Below, piece after piece: positions 32,604 through 46,000 of a DNA stretch of 64,000 nucleotides. The first letter of the stretch is position 1. Each line of letters opens with the position of its first letter. This stretch comes from Parastagonospora avenae f. sp. tritici 18332-5 (lineage: Eukaryota; Ascomycota; Dothideomycetes; Pleosporales; Phaeosphaeriaceae): assembly GCA_022559985.1 (NCBI GenBank), contig JAFJTR010000006.1:620001-684000 (forward strand). Reading direction: 5' to 3'. The notes beneath the pieces are model-generated. The model did no database searches. It was given only the letters and a program-made list of their open reading frames with translations, and had not been told where the DNA came from. A program made the translations under genes and the position numbers.

Positions 32604-33264
32604 GTGAGCGAGAAGTTGGGAATGGGTGTCCGATTATATCATGAGTTGAGAAGAGAGATCGAGGATTGAAATCATGCAATTCAAAACGATGCTGTTCTGC
32701 TTCCAAACCGGCATAGTAGCACGACTAAATTGGTCCGTTGCTTCCAATCGAAACAGATATTGTTTGTGAATCGACTACATCCAGTATTGGCTGCTGCTCT
32801 AGGCTTAGCGATCAATTCAGCGTCCTGACATACTGCACTGATCTAGTACGGCTGCCTACGATACATTGCCACGTACCCGGACGCTATCTCCAAAGACAAC
32901 ACATCCTCCTCTGACCTATTGAAAGGTCAAGCAGTACTACCTGTTGCCATCTACAAGGGTACTATAAATGAAAGTGGCGAGAGTGACACAGCAGGTCACC
33001 AATCTGATAGCCGGAGGCTATACGCAAATTCAACAATCTTTAAATACTTTGATACTTTGGTTAGATCTAAAAAAGTTCACTCGTTGTTTTAGCATGCCCC
33101 ATGTCGATGTTCAATGTGCTTGCGCAGTTGGGGAAGGCACCGCACGTGACGTGGTAGCGCGCCCCACAAGCTAAGCGAACGGTCATCCACACTGCGAATT
33201 CCTGTCGAGCAGCGACTTTTCTCTCCAGGACACTCAAACTACTAACCTCACAACAACAGCCAAA
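32604..33264. other. Intergenic, eS4 promoter
   Basis: About 660 bp. It has AT-rich segments and a CTATAAAT sequence near 32962. A short pyrimidine-rich leader precedes the eS4 ATG. No gene is seen. Confidence 0.5.
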
Positions 33265-34307
33265 ATGGGTCGTGGTCCAAAGAAGCATCAGAAGCGCCTC
33301 AGCGCCCCTTCGCACTGGCTCCTGGACAAGCTGTCCGGTATGCTCGCCCCGCGCACTGCAACCGCAATTGCAGTCGCGCCAGAATTCGACATGTCGAGAT
33401 CGAAACTGACATCCTCCAGGTGCCTATGCTCCCAAGGCCTCGCCCGGTCCTCACAAGCTCCGCGACTCGCTGCCTCTGGTCATCTTCCTCCGCAACCGCT
33501 TGAAGTACGCTCTCAACGCCCGCGAGGTCAATGCCATCCTCATGCAGCGCCTCGTCAAGGTTGACGGCAAGGTCCGCACCGACTCCACCTTCCCCTCAGG
33601 ATTGATGGACGTCATCTCCATCGAGAAGACCGGCGAGAACTTCCGCCTGATCTACGACACCAAGGGCCGCTTCACCGTCCACAGGATAACAGACGAGGAG
33701 GCACAATACAAGCTCGGCAAGGTCAAGCGTGTGCAGCTCGGAAAGGGCGGCATTCCCTACTTGGTTACGCACGATGCGCGAACGTAAGTTCCCGCCTCTA
33801 TCAGCCGTTGACCAATGTGTGGGCTAGGTGATTGAGGGCAACCTTTTTCACCAGGCATCCGACCAGGGTCTGGCGATGTCTGTGGCATGATGCTAAATAT
33901 GTGTAGGATCCGTTACCCCGACCCCACCATCAAGGTCAACGACACCGTCAAGATTGACCTGTCCACCGGCAAGGTCTCCGACTTCATCAAATTCGACACT
34001 GGCGTGATCGTCATGGTCACTGGTGGTCGCAACATGGGCCGTGTTGGTGTCATCACTCACCGTGAGCGCCACGACGGAGGCTTCAACATTGTCCACTTGA
34101 AGGACGCTGTTGACAACGAGTTCACCACTCGTGAGACCAACGTTATGTAAGTTTTGTCTGGAGAAGTTTGGCTGGGCCACACTAATACAACGCAGCGTCA
34201 TTGGTAAGGAAAAGCCATGGATCTCGCTGCCCAAGGGTAAGGGTGTCAAGCTCTCCATCGCTGAGGAGCGTGACCGCCGCAGGGCTTACGCTCTTGCTGG
34301 CAACTAA
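33265..34307 (+). CDS. RPS4: 40S ribosomal protein eS4
   Basis: Four exons: 33265-33337, 33420-33783, 33907-34146, 34196-34307; 789 nt, 262 residues, typical length. The N-terminus MGRGPKKHQKRLSAPSHWLL, the S4 RNA-binding domain (LRDSLPLVIFLRNRLKYAL), and the KOW-type segment (TGGRNMGRVGVITHRERH) mark this as eS4, a structural protein of the small ribosomal subunit. Introns interrupt early (phase 1 after residue 24), then at phase 2 twice. The assignment is secure. Confidence 0.96.
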
Positions 34308-35467
34308 GGGCGAGGTCGAGTGTGGTGTTAGACTAGCAATGAGATTCCAATGAAGGTATGACCATCGGTGAAAGTCCCGAATACCAAAAATCATCCGGCG
34401 TTTGGTCGCTCGTGGGGAGGTTCACGAGTCTGGGGCATGCTGCATATCATACGAATACCAAATGAGAATCCAAGATTTAGCAAAACAAGTATTCATGTTG
34501 CGAAGTGATATGTGCAGGTGCTATAACGTGGTTGGTGGCGTCTGGAATATGTCGCTTAGCGGTGGTCAGTTTGGTGTTGTGTGCAGGGGTCGTCAGGAGG
34601 CGCCTATCTTTGGAAGTGTTTTGAGATGAAGATGTGAGGCTCGGCGGGCCCTTGCAAGCATCAGGCAATGTGCGATACAAGCAATGAAGCGAGTAGAGGG
34701 ATTCGAGGATGAGCTTAGAACCCCAGGCCTGCACGAGACTGGCGCGTTTGACAACAAGGAGGGCTGACGCAGAAACGGTGACGGGTAACGGGAAAAGCGT
34801 TTTGATTGACTACGACGATCTGCAAGGCGTGCCTGATGGTCTGTGCGAGGCGTGGAAGATGAGGAAATGAGACGAAATGAGCAGCGAAGACGAGGACGGG
34901 CTCGAAGCAGAGCGTGGCCGGCCAACGAGGCTCGACCAGAGAGCAGAATCCGGAATAACAGCCGTTGCAGCAACGCATACCGAACAATCGATAGCGTTCC
35001 TGCGCCATCTCGTTTTTGGAAGCCTATCTTGGGCGGCGTCTTTCTAGCCCGTGTTCGCTCAACGTTCGCTCCATCTCCCTCGGCGTGCTATTGGCCGAAG
35101 CGCTCTCGCGGTGCCTCTCTGCATCTTGATTTCCATCCCTCTAACCAACATACTAGCACCGCCAGCCAACCTCCCCCGCATAGCTGTGCGCCCTCTCTGC
35201 GTGCCAATACAGTGAGACCAGCGAGACCAGCGAGACCAGCGTGCGCCCGGCTCCCTCGCGATACCAATGCCACAGCAAGCAACACCCGTACAACCCCAAC
35301 CGTCTCTCGTTTCATCATAGCCTCGTCTTCGGCCACACGCCCACCACCGCGCATCTGAAAAGAGCGCGCCTGCACGCCGCAACCCTCGCTCAACACCACG
35401 CAGAGTCTCGAGAGCCGGTCTCTGGCGAGCCGGATCCTCGCCGCAGACCCGCGCATTCTTCGCCATC
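34308..35467. other. Intergenic upstream of PalI
   Basis: About 1.16 kb between eS4 and PalI. Short ORFs on both strands lack features. It includes a 9-bp unit repeated three times at 35214-35240 and a long C-rich leader before the PalI start. Confidence 0.45.
35214..35240. repeat. Short tandem repeat, 3 x GAGACCAGC
   Basis: Three exact 9-bp copies of GAGACCAGC in the presumed promoter or 5' leader of the PalI gene. Confidence 0.85.
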
Positions 35468-37776
35468 ATGCTTCGCCCGGCCACCCCCCTATCGATTCTA
35501 TTCTTCATCGCCTTCTGCTTGCTGCTGCTATCGACGCTGTCGACGCCCGTCATCCCGGCCATTCCAATCGCCACCTATCGCGGCATCAACTTTGGCGTGC
35601 TCGGCTACTGCGTCGATGGCAGGTGCGACGGGCCCATGATCGGGTACGACACTGGTACGTTCAACGCCACTGAGACCGCTGAGACAGCCATGCGCCCAGA
35701 ACACTAACAATTGCCGCAGAGCAGCTGTTCCGCAACCAACCCACGCCCGACTTCTCGCTGCCCGCCGCATCGCGCCATGCCCTGTCGTCCATTCTCATCG
35801 TGCATCCCGTGGCTGCCTTCATGACCCTGATCTGCTTCGCTCTCGCTGTCGCCGCCCACTTTCACTCGCCCGCCCACTCGCCGCGCTACCTTCTTGCGCT
35901 GCTGATATTCACATTCCCTACGCTTCTCGTCTCACTGCTCGCTTTCCTTGTCGATATCCTGCTGTTCGTGCCACACGTGGCTTGGGGAGGATGGATCGTG
36001 CTGGCTGCCACCATTATCATTGTCGCGAGCGGCATCGTGACGTGCGCTATGAGGCGCACGCTCGTCAGTCGCAAGGCAAGGAAGAAGCGAATTGCAGAGA
36101 ACGAAGACATGAACGGCCAGACCTACTACGCCAACCGCGCCACGGCCGCAACCACCCAGTCCGAGTTTCCCAAGGCGGAATCGCCGCCGCCATTCTCTGG
36201 CGATGTCATGTCTGGACAGCAGGGCAATGACTTTGCGTCTTTCGATATGCGCAAACAAAACTCCCCCGAGGACATGACCCCGCTGAACCAACGCAACCCT
36301 TCGCTCAAGACCGTCAGCAGTGGCGGCAATGGCTCAGACGGCCTGTCCCCACCACAACGCGGTCCTTCAGGTCACCGACATCCGATCGACCAGTATGGCA
36401 ACCCGGTGCCTCCTATGCCCAACGACGCCATGATGATGATGAATGGCCCGCCCCGTGGACCACCTGGACCAGGAAGAGGTGGACCGTACAGAGGGAGAGG
36501 AGGCCCTCGAGGTGGGCCTTATGGAGGTGGCGGCCGAGGCGGCTATGGACCACCACGAGGAGGCATGCGAGGCCCACCACCCCCAGGATGGAATGGTGGC
36601 GGACGAGGCATGCGTCCTCCCCAGGGTGTACCGATGAACGGACCGGTTCCTGGGCGAGGAGGACCTCCGCCTGGCTACAATAACAATAACTACGGACCTG
36701 GACCAGGCGGACCGCTGCGAGAAGTATCGCCATACGGCAACAGAGGCCCCCCTCCAACTGGCCCACTACCGATACCCATTGGACAAGCTATCGAAATGGA
36801 CAACCGTACTGGCACACCCCCCGTGAACAATAATAACAACCAAAACTATGGTCTCAGAGAGAGTGATGGCGATGTGCAGGGAATGTTGGCGCTTCAGCAG
36901 GGAGGATTCCCGTCAGGTGCACCACAACGGCGACCTTCTAATGGCACTGGGTTGACGAGTCCGACGAGCGAATACTCTACCGAGTAAGTTGAGAATACAT
37001 GCACACTCTAAACACAACTGACATAATGTAGTGGTGCACAACAATACCCTCCCCTGCAGTCCGGCTGGAATGGCCAGAAGCCAGCTTCAGATCAGACACT
37101 TCAGAGCCTTCAAACACTGAACAACAGCAACAGCAGCCGTGGTCTCTCCCCAATACAGGACTCACCAGTTGAGCTTCCTACTCAGTTATCACATGTTGGA
37201 CAGCTACCACCAATCGCCACTCACAATCAGGGGCCGAGCTCAGACTACTATGAAGATGTCGACCCCAAGTTTGCGGAGCCTGCCCGATCGAACCCACCTC
37301 CAATGCCCTCATCACTCATGCCAGGCGGATACGCGCAGCAAAACATCTCGAACCCCAGCTTTCTCGCCGCACCACCACCACTGAACTCGAGTGATCCAAA
37401 CCTTCCCCGTACATCTTCGTATGACGACCTACCAGATGGTTCACGCTCACCAGCCGCATCAGAAGCATCACACTTCACTTCTGTCTCACAGCGTCCCGTC
37501 AACCCCAACTGGAGACCGGAGATGGGTGCCCCAGCCGGCCAATTTGGCCCCTACCCTGGACCTGGCGGCCCAATGCCTCGACGCCCTATGAGGCAGGAAG
37601 ACGTCATCCTCGAAGCAAATGCAGCGAACCCCGATTTCGCGATACCAGGCGCCATGCCAGGACGTGGTCGGGGTCGCGGGCGAGGAGGACGCGGCGGCGG
37701 CATGGGACCGCCACCACCTTCGATGCTCGGACCGGGTCTAAGCAACACGTCGAGATACCCCGGTGCAAACATGTAG
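35468..37776 (+). CDS. palI: pH-response regulator PalI/Rim9
   Basis: Three exons: 35468-35654, 35720-36983, 37032-37776; 2010 nt, 669 residues. The N-terminus has the SUR7/PalI arrangement of four membrane segments: TM1 at about 8-30, then a Gly/Cys-containing extracellular loop (RGINFGVLGYCVDGRCDG), and three more hydrophobic segments at about 95-180. The rest is a long hydrophilic tail very rich in Gly, Pro, Arg and Asn, with many GRGG/RGG repeats (about 300-380 and again near 640). PalI/Rim9 is a plasma-membrane component of the ambient alkaline pH sensing (Pal/Rim) pathway that helps localise PalH and leads to PacC activation. The long tail is normal for filamentous fungi, though its RGG richness is striking. 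Confidence 0.88.
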
Positions 37777-38581
37777 GATGTCAAGCACTTGCCGCGCATC
37801 TTTTAACCCTTCAACATCGCCCTCGAGCTAACGGGAGCTTCTTTACACTTTCTCCGCCCATTTTTCAAACTTACCTACAAAGAACCACCAACTGGACCCT
37901 CCCTTTCTTTCGGCATGGTCAACGACTTTTGTACTACACCTACCTTAATTTCTAGTCCCAGCTTTCCGAGCTGTCACTTCTTTTTTATTCGGCACGTCTA
38001 GCCAACTGCCGCCTGTGAGCCGGCGGATGGAGACTTTTCTTTTTCTGCACGAAAACACGCATACATGTTGCTCTTACTCTTCTGGTTTTCTCTCTCTTTC
38101 TCTTTTCTGTTGGATTCCAAAGCGATCTAGATATGGGCCAGGCCTGCACATGACGATACCACGTCTTGCAGTGCAGGTACTGGCGCGCGATGCGAGCATA
38201 CTCGTGTATATACCAAGGGGGTGGATTGGATTGGATTGGGGCGTGGGGTAACGGGGAGTGGGAATGGGGATGGGTATAGGATAAGATAGGAAACATTGAA
38301 ATACAAAGGCAAATAAAAATGCACCCGCTGTGTCTTGACTGTGAACGCACGTAAAAGATGATGATGACTTGCATGTGTACGCAAGACTAGATATCAAAAA
38401 TGTGCAATTTATTGAAGTCTTGTCTATGTGTTATGCTGCAGCCCTCGAATGCGTATGTGGTATATTGTAACTTGTGCCCGTCCCAAATGCCCTAACAACG
38501 TATGAAATTGCAAAACGTCCCAAGCCGTGCCCAAAGCCCTCTACACGCCGAAATCAAATGCATAAAGCGAGTGTGTAGCCC
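37777..38581. other. Intergenic between convergent genes
   Basis: About 800 bp between the PalI and BCAS3-like stop codons. The first part is pyrimidine-rich, probably the PalI 3' UTR. It contains a G-run cluster at about 38237-38273, listed separately. Confidence 0.5.
38237..38273 (+). repeat. G-run cluster (possible G-quadruplex)
   Basis: Six runs of three or four G separated by 2-4 bases, preceded by three GGATT units. Located in the convergent 3' region between two genes. A four-stranded G structure is possible from the spacing but untested. Confidence 0.6.
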
Positions 38582-41500
38582 TCAAACTCTGTCCTCTGCG
38601 AAATCCAAGACTTCACAATCGTCTTCGAAGAAGCCCTCTTCGTCTTCTTCCATTCCTTCTTTGCGCACGCGCCTCCGCCGGGTAGTGACGACGACTTGCT
38701 CGACTTCTTCCTCGCCATCGCGGAGGATGAGCTTGTTCTCGATACGTGCAGCGACACCAGCGATGAGGTCTTCGTCACCGGAATCATAGGTGCGTGTAGC
38801 TGGCGACGACACGCGAACAGCCTCGACATCGTAACCAAACAGCCATGGCGAATCATCATTGTCGTGGTGGAGATCGCTGACCAGACCTGGGGTCGGTGGT
38901 TGGAACTCACCGCTGCTTTCTTGTACTTCTGCAAAGGGCCTGGAGTAGACAAAGCGCGTGACACGGCGATCAGTGTAAAATGGCTGGTATGGCGGGTTCG
39001 TCTCAATCTCGGAGAAGCTGAGAGGTGCGGGAGAAGGTCCTACTGTCTTCGCACCAGACTTGCGGGACGGCAGGGTGCGCGGGAGCCACTCGCCGTAGAA
39101 ACCTTGGGTTGATTCTGCATCGCCTGGCTGGGAGAAGAGAAGTTCGGCAATGGCTGGCGGCAATGCTGCATCGCGAAGTGGAGCGAGACCGAATTCGGCG
39201 ATCTTCTTCTTCGAGATCGCAGTCGCATTCCCGGACTTGCCTTTACCAGAAGAATGTCGCATCTGCACGCGCCATATCTGAAGCACGCCGCCAGAGACGA
39301 TGGCAATTGATCCTCGGCCTTTGCCCGACAGCCACCGCACACTGCATGGCTTGACACCACTGGGAGAGGTCGGAAGTGCGAGTTTGTTGTCACCAGCGTG
39401 GCGAATGTTGTTGATCGACTTCCCGACTCCAGCTGCCACAGCCTTGCCGGATTTTGCACCAGCAGCAGGAGTTACACCCAGACTGCTCAGACTGAAACGA
39501 GACCCTCCGCCAGTGTTTCTCGAACGAACAGCATCCAGCCAAGGCTTCGCCGTTCCGTTCAACGTCTGCATCGCCGACGTGATCGCACTTCCGCGGCCTA
39601 CGGAAGTTGCGTCCTCCTTGGGTTTCGCGGGTACTGCTGGACGAATCCGTCGAGGAGGCGGCCATTGAAACGCCGATGCAGGCATTGGGAACATGTGAAC
39701 AGTTCCCTTGTCGGTGATGACGGCCAGCTTGTCCATTCTCGGGGCCGACCACACCACATCAATCACATTGGTGACAGTCATTCGAGCGAATCGAGCAACT
39801 TGGCGTACGTGCGGGCCTGTGGCTAGGTCTCTGGTACTCTTGCGGGCTCTGCGCGATGTCATGCGTTTCAGGTCCCATACGTCTTGGTAATCACCTTTCT
39901 TGCTAACAGACATGAGCATGAGCCCACTCGGCGAAAAAGAAAGGAAGCTACAGCCAAGTGAGGCGGGTATTGTCGCAATCGCGTGTAGTGCACTCTTGTT
40001 GCGAGTCTCTTCTGCATCCAGTAGCCTCTGCAGGTCGTAAACAGATATGACAGCTGCCTCCTGTCTGGGTTGTGTTTGATTGTGGCCATGTGTAGGTGGG
40101 AAGTAGTGTTGCATAGGATCCTGACCGTACGAAACATTGGTAGCACTATTGGCCTGGGGCGTCTTGTTCATGTAAGCTTTGAAGGCTTGCATTCCTTTCT
40201 CTGTAGCCCAGCGCGCACCCTTGATGGCGACTTGGGTGCCTTCTCTTGTGAGGCGGTCGATCAGGCTGGCCGCCTCCGGTGTTTCCACGGTGCAATTTGC
40301 TGAGGGCTGAGGCGGCACTGTATGATGTGTGATGCCGGGTGGGCGCTCATAGTACGGGGAAGTCAGAGCTACGCCATCTAGAGCATAAAGAGCGCTTGAG
40401 CCAGGAGGAGTGACAGCGATCCATCGGTCGGACAAGGAAAAGATGGGCACTCCATATTTCTCGAGAGGCGTCTCCTCTTGGCTGCCGTCTGCAGCACTCG
40501 AACCACTGGAATGAACTGGACGGTCACGTATCTGAACAGATGCCCAGACCTTGCCTATGCAACGAAACCGTTCAGAATAGTCTTCGTGACCTTGGAGGTA
40601 GGGGGCAAAGATGAACACTTCACCACTAGAGCCAGACGCAACAACTACAAACTTGCCTTTGGCATCGACCACGAACTCGCCGACTGGGGGCGGGGGCTGA
40701 AACATGGGACTTTCGATGGGACTCACGAGGGGTACCAACGGGCTCCTGTATAATGTTGCCAGTCTGCGAGACTCCTTCAGCGAATAGATGTCGACAGAAG
40801 TTTGGTAAGCAGAGACTAGGGCAGAAGAGCGTCCGTGGTTAGAAGATGGCCTGCTCGGAGAATCTGATGCGGAATCGTCAACGACGGAAGAAGAGCCACT
40901 GCCGCTCTGGCTGCTGCGACTTTCTCGGAGAACGGGCCCGTGGAGTGTAACGGCAATCAGCGGCCTTGAGTGCATTAGCGGATCTCTCCGCGGTGTCCAA
41001 GGCAGGATCTTAGCGCCTATGACGGCGCCCTGAAGACCCTCCAGCCGCCCTATGATCTCCAGCTTGCCCTTCTCCACTCTGAAGACGTCCAGACTGCCAA
41101 GCTGGCCAACCAGTAGCACGTTCTCAGCTACTCGTGCAGCATCGTCGCCTGCCATCATCAAGGTGTCGAAGCCACAGAAGAAGCCCCCTTCCCCTGGCGG
41201 TATGCCATCACCTGCAGCATTGTTGAGACCAAGATCGAGGTCCGTCAGGCCGTAGAAGTGCGCTTGCGGCTGGTGGGGCAGAGGCGGATTAGGGGCGAAT
41301 TGCTGCGACGGTGCGCGTGCGCCGTGATGCGAGTACATGGAAGCTCTGCGGTCCCTGGCGGAGTCTAGGGGCGAGTTCTGCAGGCGGCCACCAAAGTTGG
41401 TCTGCTGGGTCGGATGGCTCAGGGGCCGCATGCCCGGCGGTGAGTTGGACATGGGCTGCTGGGCATAGAGTCCTTCCCGGGCACCAGGCGAGCTGTGTAG

Positions 41501-41971
41501 AGTCGGTGGAGAGCCCGCTATGGCTATCCCGCCCGTGTTCGGAGAAGCCTGGTTGGTGAAGAAGGGCACCGACTTGGTCCACTCGTTTGTGTATTGGGCA
41601 GCGGTGCCTCGTGTTGCGCCCAGGGCGGACAGCAGCGGGGAGGTAGTCGCATTGTAGGATATGGGTGGCGAGGCAGAGGAGAGGCGTTTGGCTGCGGGCG
41701 GCGACTTTGTTCTGCTGTACAGTCAGTTTGACGTAAAGAGCGGTGGTCAGTCACCAAGGAAGGCGCTCTGCTCTACGTACACCTCTCGGGGATAAATCCG
41801 CGTAACGCGCTCGCGGCGTCTATCTCGTCTTCCCAGCTCATTTCTCGCCGTGTCGCGGGGCGGGGGCTGGGGCGTGTCCTGGACCTTGTTGCCGCGGATG
41901 CGCTGTTGCCGGTGGAGCGAGGTGAGGTTAGAAACTGGCGCCGTCGATTCGGTATTGGGCGATGGGCTCAT
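38582..41971 (-). CDS. BCAS3-like WD40 beta-propeller protein
   Basis: Two exons: 41781-41971 and 38582-41711, phase 2, total 3321 nt and 1106 residues. The N-terminal ~210 residues are disordered and Pro/Ser-rich. A propeller-like region follows, with blades such as VLLVGQLGSLDVFRV and GKFVVVASGSSGEVFIFAPY, and the segment LIDRLTREGTQVAIKGARW that I associate with fungal BCAS3-domain proteins. A second half has another DYQDVWDLKRM blade and the C-terminal BCAS3-type region. The C-terminal ~60 residues are acidic and Arg-rich. In other eukaryotes BCAS3 works with PHAF1 at phagophores and binds phosphoinositides; the fungal role is not established. The first exon was found from a clean GTACGT donor and a frame-matching acceptor. 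Confidence 0.7.
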
Positions 41972-43056
41972 TCAAGATGCTGTGCGGTGCTCCGCATGTG
42001 TAGCTCGGGGCCGTCTCTCTCTTCTGCAGCGTCGTCGGGTGTGGAAGGGAGGTTCGAGGGTAGCGCGGGATGCGGGATGGAAGCTCCAAGACAAAGACGG
42101 CCGCTGCGTCACGCGCCGACCAGGATGCTGACCTTGGAGAATGATCTGGTCCCGTGCCAGGAGGGACCCGGAAAGCTAAGTTACGTCAATAGGGCTGGTG
42201 CCTGATCCAGCGTGTTATCTGTGCTGCCGGTGTTTACGTTGTGGTGTTGATGCGGGAAGTGGGATGTGGGCTGCGGGCTGCGGGATGCGCGGGGCTGGGG
42301 AGCTTCACGCGCAACTGTCTCGGACTCCCTAGGTGTTCTATGCAAACGGGGGAGAGGAGACAAGCTATCGCAGGTCACAGCTCGAGTCTATCCCATAATC
42401 TAGTGCTATCCAAGTGTTGAGTACATGATCACGTTATGCAGTGCACACTACCTAAGTGCAGTAGCTTCCACTGGCCCATCAGCTTGTGAAGCCCATCATA
42501 TCATGCAGGTGCATGCCGCTCTGATACCGTCTTATTCGCCCACCATCCCCGCCCACCAGCCCATTTACCGCCCCTTTGCCCCTCTCTTGGTCTCCTACAA
42601 TCTGGCCATGATGCATGTTATATACTGCGAATCATCTCCTCTGCTTCGTGGACAGCACACGTTCCCCGCTGTTGGCTGGACGCGGCTCCCTGCATTCTCA
42701 CTGACGCACTTGCACGTGGCCGGCCCGGCATTCGCCATGTCCCTCCACATCTCCACTCTAATTCTTGCCAAGCTGTAGAACTCCCTGTATCATCATATCT
42801 CGTCAGAAAGTCGTACCGTGTAAAGGATCCAAGTGAACTTATTAGTAGCATTTCCTATGCATCACCCAGATACAATATCGCATACTCCATCGCTGCTCCT
42901 TGCAGAGTATCCGACACGAATGACTTCTTTATGCCGTGACATGCCTCCCTAAAAGGCTGCATCTACCAGTGTGTCGTGCTGGTCATCTCAAGCTGCCCAT
43001 GACTTTCCTGTTCTGCCACCATGTCGCTGTGGTCACGATTCCTTGAACCCGAGCTT
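41972..43056. other. Intergenic upstream of BCAS3-like gene
   Basis: About 1.1 kb. A GC-rich part at 42250-42300 has several GGG runs. A 117-codon plus-strand ORF at 42425-42778 shows no recognisable feature. No gene is supported. Confidence 0.45.
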
Positions 43057-46000
43057 CTAGAAACCGCTCAATCCACCGAAACCACCACGACCAGCCCGTC
43101 CACCACGCCCAAGTCCGTCGCCTTGTCCTCCCCGACCACCTCGTCCCTGATCGTGGAAGTGGCCGCGACCACCACCCCGTCCTTGATCGGGATGGTATCC
43201 GCCACGACCAGGTGGGCTAGTGTAACCCCCACCACGCGGATGGTCACCGAAGCCTGGACTGTTGCTAACAGGAGACACGCCAGGATTCGTCGCTGGACTA
43301 CATCCTCCTCGGCCACGCGTTGATGATCTCGTCTCGTATCTACCGCGTCCAAGTCCAAGTGTGCTGAGAAAGCTTCCACCACGACCACTATTGCTTTGCG
43401 CTTCGGAACCTGGCTGATCCATCCGACCATCTCCACCAAGGTGACCGAGGGTCCTACCCGGGCCTGTAAGCAATCCACTAGATGAACCGAAATTACCAAG
43501 AGTGGGCAATGTGAAGTTGTCAAATTGTGCCCAAGGCTCCTGCTGAGGTGCGGTATTCAGATGCGGGTTCTGAAGATTCGGGTTCTGCATGTACGGATAA
43601 TTGAAATGTGGCATTTGCGGATTGGGACCCTGTGGACCATGTGTACCCAGTGGCATGTACATCGGCGGCAGCTGTGGCAGCTGTGATAACTGTGGCGGTG
43701 GTCCTTTTCTAACCTCGCGAGCCCTCTTAAGGGACGCAGCTGAAGAGGCCTGAGTACGGGGTTGGGGATCTGGAACAATTTTCGAAGCGCCGTACTTGTA
43801 AAGCGTCGCCTGTAGTTGTGGAAGTATGGAGTCAAAGCCCTCGCGGCTATGTGCCGAGAGATGTTGTTGCATGGCAGCCATGGCCTCAGTGTCCAAACCT
43901 GCGGCAGAAAAATCTACATCTCCATATGGCTGGTCCGGTGTTTTCGTCTTCGACCACGCCACAGCGGTGTGCAAGATCTTGTCTGCGTTTGCGGTGAAGT
44001 GCTGATCGACCACGTCCTTCCACATCGGTGGTGTGTTCTCGATCCACTCCAACATTGCCGTTCGTATTGTGTTTCGACGAGTCCTCGCATTGTACAGTGC
44101 TGATGGACCTTCAGACGGGTCACGGGAGCCGTAAGCGGCTTCTCGACCTGGCTCATTGAACCTTAAAAATTAGTTAAGGTAATCGTCTTATTGTAATTTC
44201 TGTATTACTAACCAAGGCTCTTCGCACAGTATCATTGCTTGTATCGAAATCATCACTTGTAGAAGCGTAGACTCTCCGGGTACCCAAGGCTCACCTAGAA
44301 CTATGTTAGTCCGTGATGTAATTATTGACAAAGATATGCGTACCTTGCCATGTTCCAAGGAGGCTCAGACACACTTTGCCGTCTGCGTACAGGTTGGGAT
44401 TGAAATCGACTCTACCACCGCCTGTAGTTTTGAATTGTACCATCGGTGGCTTATTGGGGAAATTAGCGTCGCAGAAGAGATCAAATTCGAAGATCCCGTT
44501 GGCGTATGGTGTACCTTCAGGCCCGATGATCACGGCCTTTTGTACATCCGGTCGTGATTCAGCATACCTGACGAAGATGCCCGGCGGCAGTCCCGTCTTC
44601 AATGTGGTGATCTGGCTGATCAGACTCTTGAAGCGGCCAGATGGAGGCGAAATCAGTGCCCTTGCAGACGGGGCGTAATAATGTGATACTAGGATCGCAC
44701 CATCGGGCAGATCAGTCAGCGCGGGAATCTCTGGCTTGCTCTTGGGGAGAGTTGATTTCTCAGACGTCCCGGAATTTGCAACCAGATAACCCCGAAGATC
44801 AGTGATCTGGCGACACAGCAGCAGGAGATTCTGACCCCCGGCAGTCTGAAACTCTTTCTCGTTGCGCTTAGCACCCTGCAATACGAGCTCGCTTTGCGCG
44901 TCCAGATTGGTGAGGCTCTGTAGGAGTGGCGATGATGTCTCTGTCCATAGCCCAGAGCCTTCGTGAAAAGACAGTGTCAGTAGATTGATCTTATCCTCCC
45001 TGAAAGGCCGCTCGCTATAAACAGTCGCACCCGCCGTACTAGAGTGTGCACCGAGTGTTCGGACCAGACTTATGAGCGCATGATACAGATCTCTCCTCTT
45101 TGTGGCATCTTCCAGGGAGTCGTTGCGTAAAAGCTCTGCGCAGTAATTCAGGAGCTTACTACCGACCAGCATTTCGGCCAAACACTCTGGCGGATCCATA
45201 TCGAAGTTCGACTCGCGCTCGAATACAGGGAGTAAAGACTCTATGAGATGTAGATGCAATTGGTAGAACTGATCCTCGTTCTGCTGTGTTGTAAGAGCTT
45301 TGGCCTTACCACTGGTGTTGGATGCACCAGCCTGGAACTGGTGTCCACTAAGCGTATGTCCAGGACCCCACGAAAGGTATTCATTGTAATCACTGCCGTA
45401 GCCCGTACCAGGTCGTGAAGAGCCACCGAATCCTATCCCGGCTCGTCCTCGTCCTCGTCCTCGCTGTGATGGTCCTTCTTGCGGCTGTTGTTTTGGCGTG
45501 CGCTGCGCTGCTTCACTGAGCTTGATAGCAGAAAAATGTTCGTCCAGACTGCACAACAGTATCCAGAGCAACAGGGTCCTTCCGCCAGCGCAGCACCAAG
45601 TGACCTCCTTACCATGCACACTGCTTAATGACCATGGCATTGAAGGTCCGGGCACACAGGAAATGCAACGCGAGTCCTCGCAGCTCGTACATTTTAACAA
45701 CGATGTGAGCACCATATTTCCGCTATTCCAGTCCTTCACCAATAGCTTCATCTCGCGCTCTGATTTGAAGAAGACTTTCTCGCACGTTAAGCATCGAGCT
45801 GACTTGACATGCGCCAGGAAGGCTGCAAATGTTCCAAACGTCTTTCCGTTTGGGGTCTCGGAATGATACTTCGCGACCTTACGTTTGTCTTGCTTGGAAG
45901 TCCGCGGTGAAGCTTTTGGCAGAGGTGCACGTTGGTCCCAACGAGATGAACGGTTGGGTGCTGATGCATCGCCCTTCGTATGACGTGGCCCATTTGCTTC

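Noticed and set aside
42425..42778. 117-codon plus-strand ORF
   Set aside because: Somewhat hydrophobic but without signal peptide, membrane topology or family features.
43021..43323. Thr-rich plus-strand ORF
   Set aside because: Antisense shadow of the RGG-coding tail of the E2 gene.
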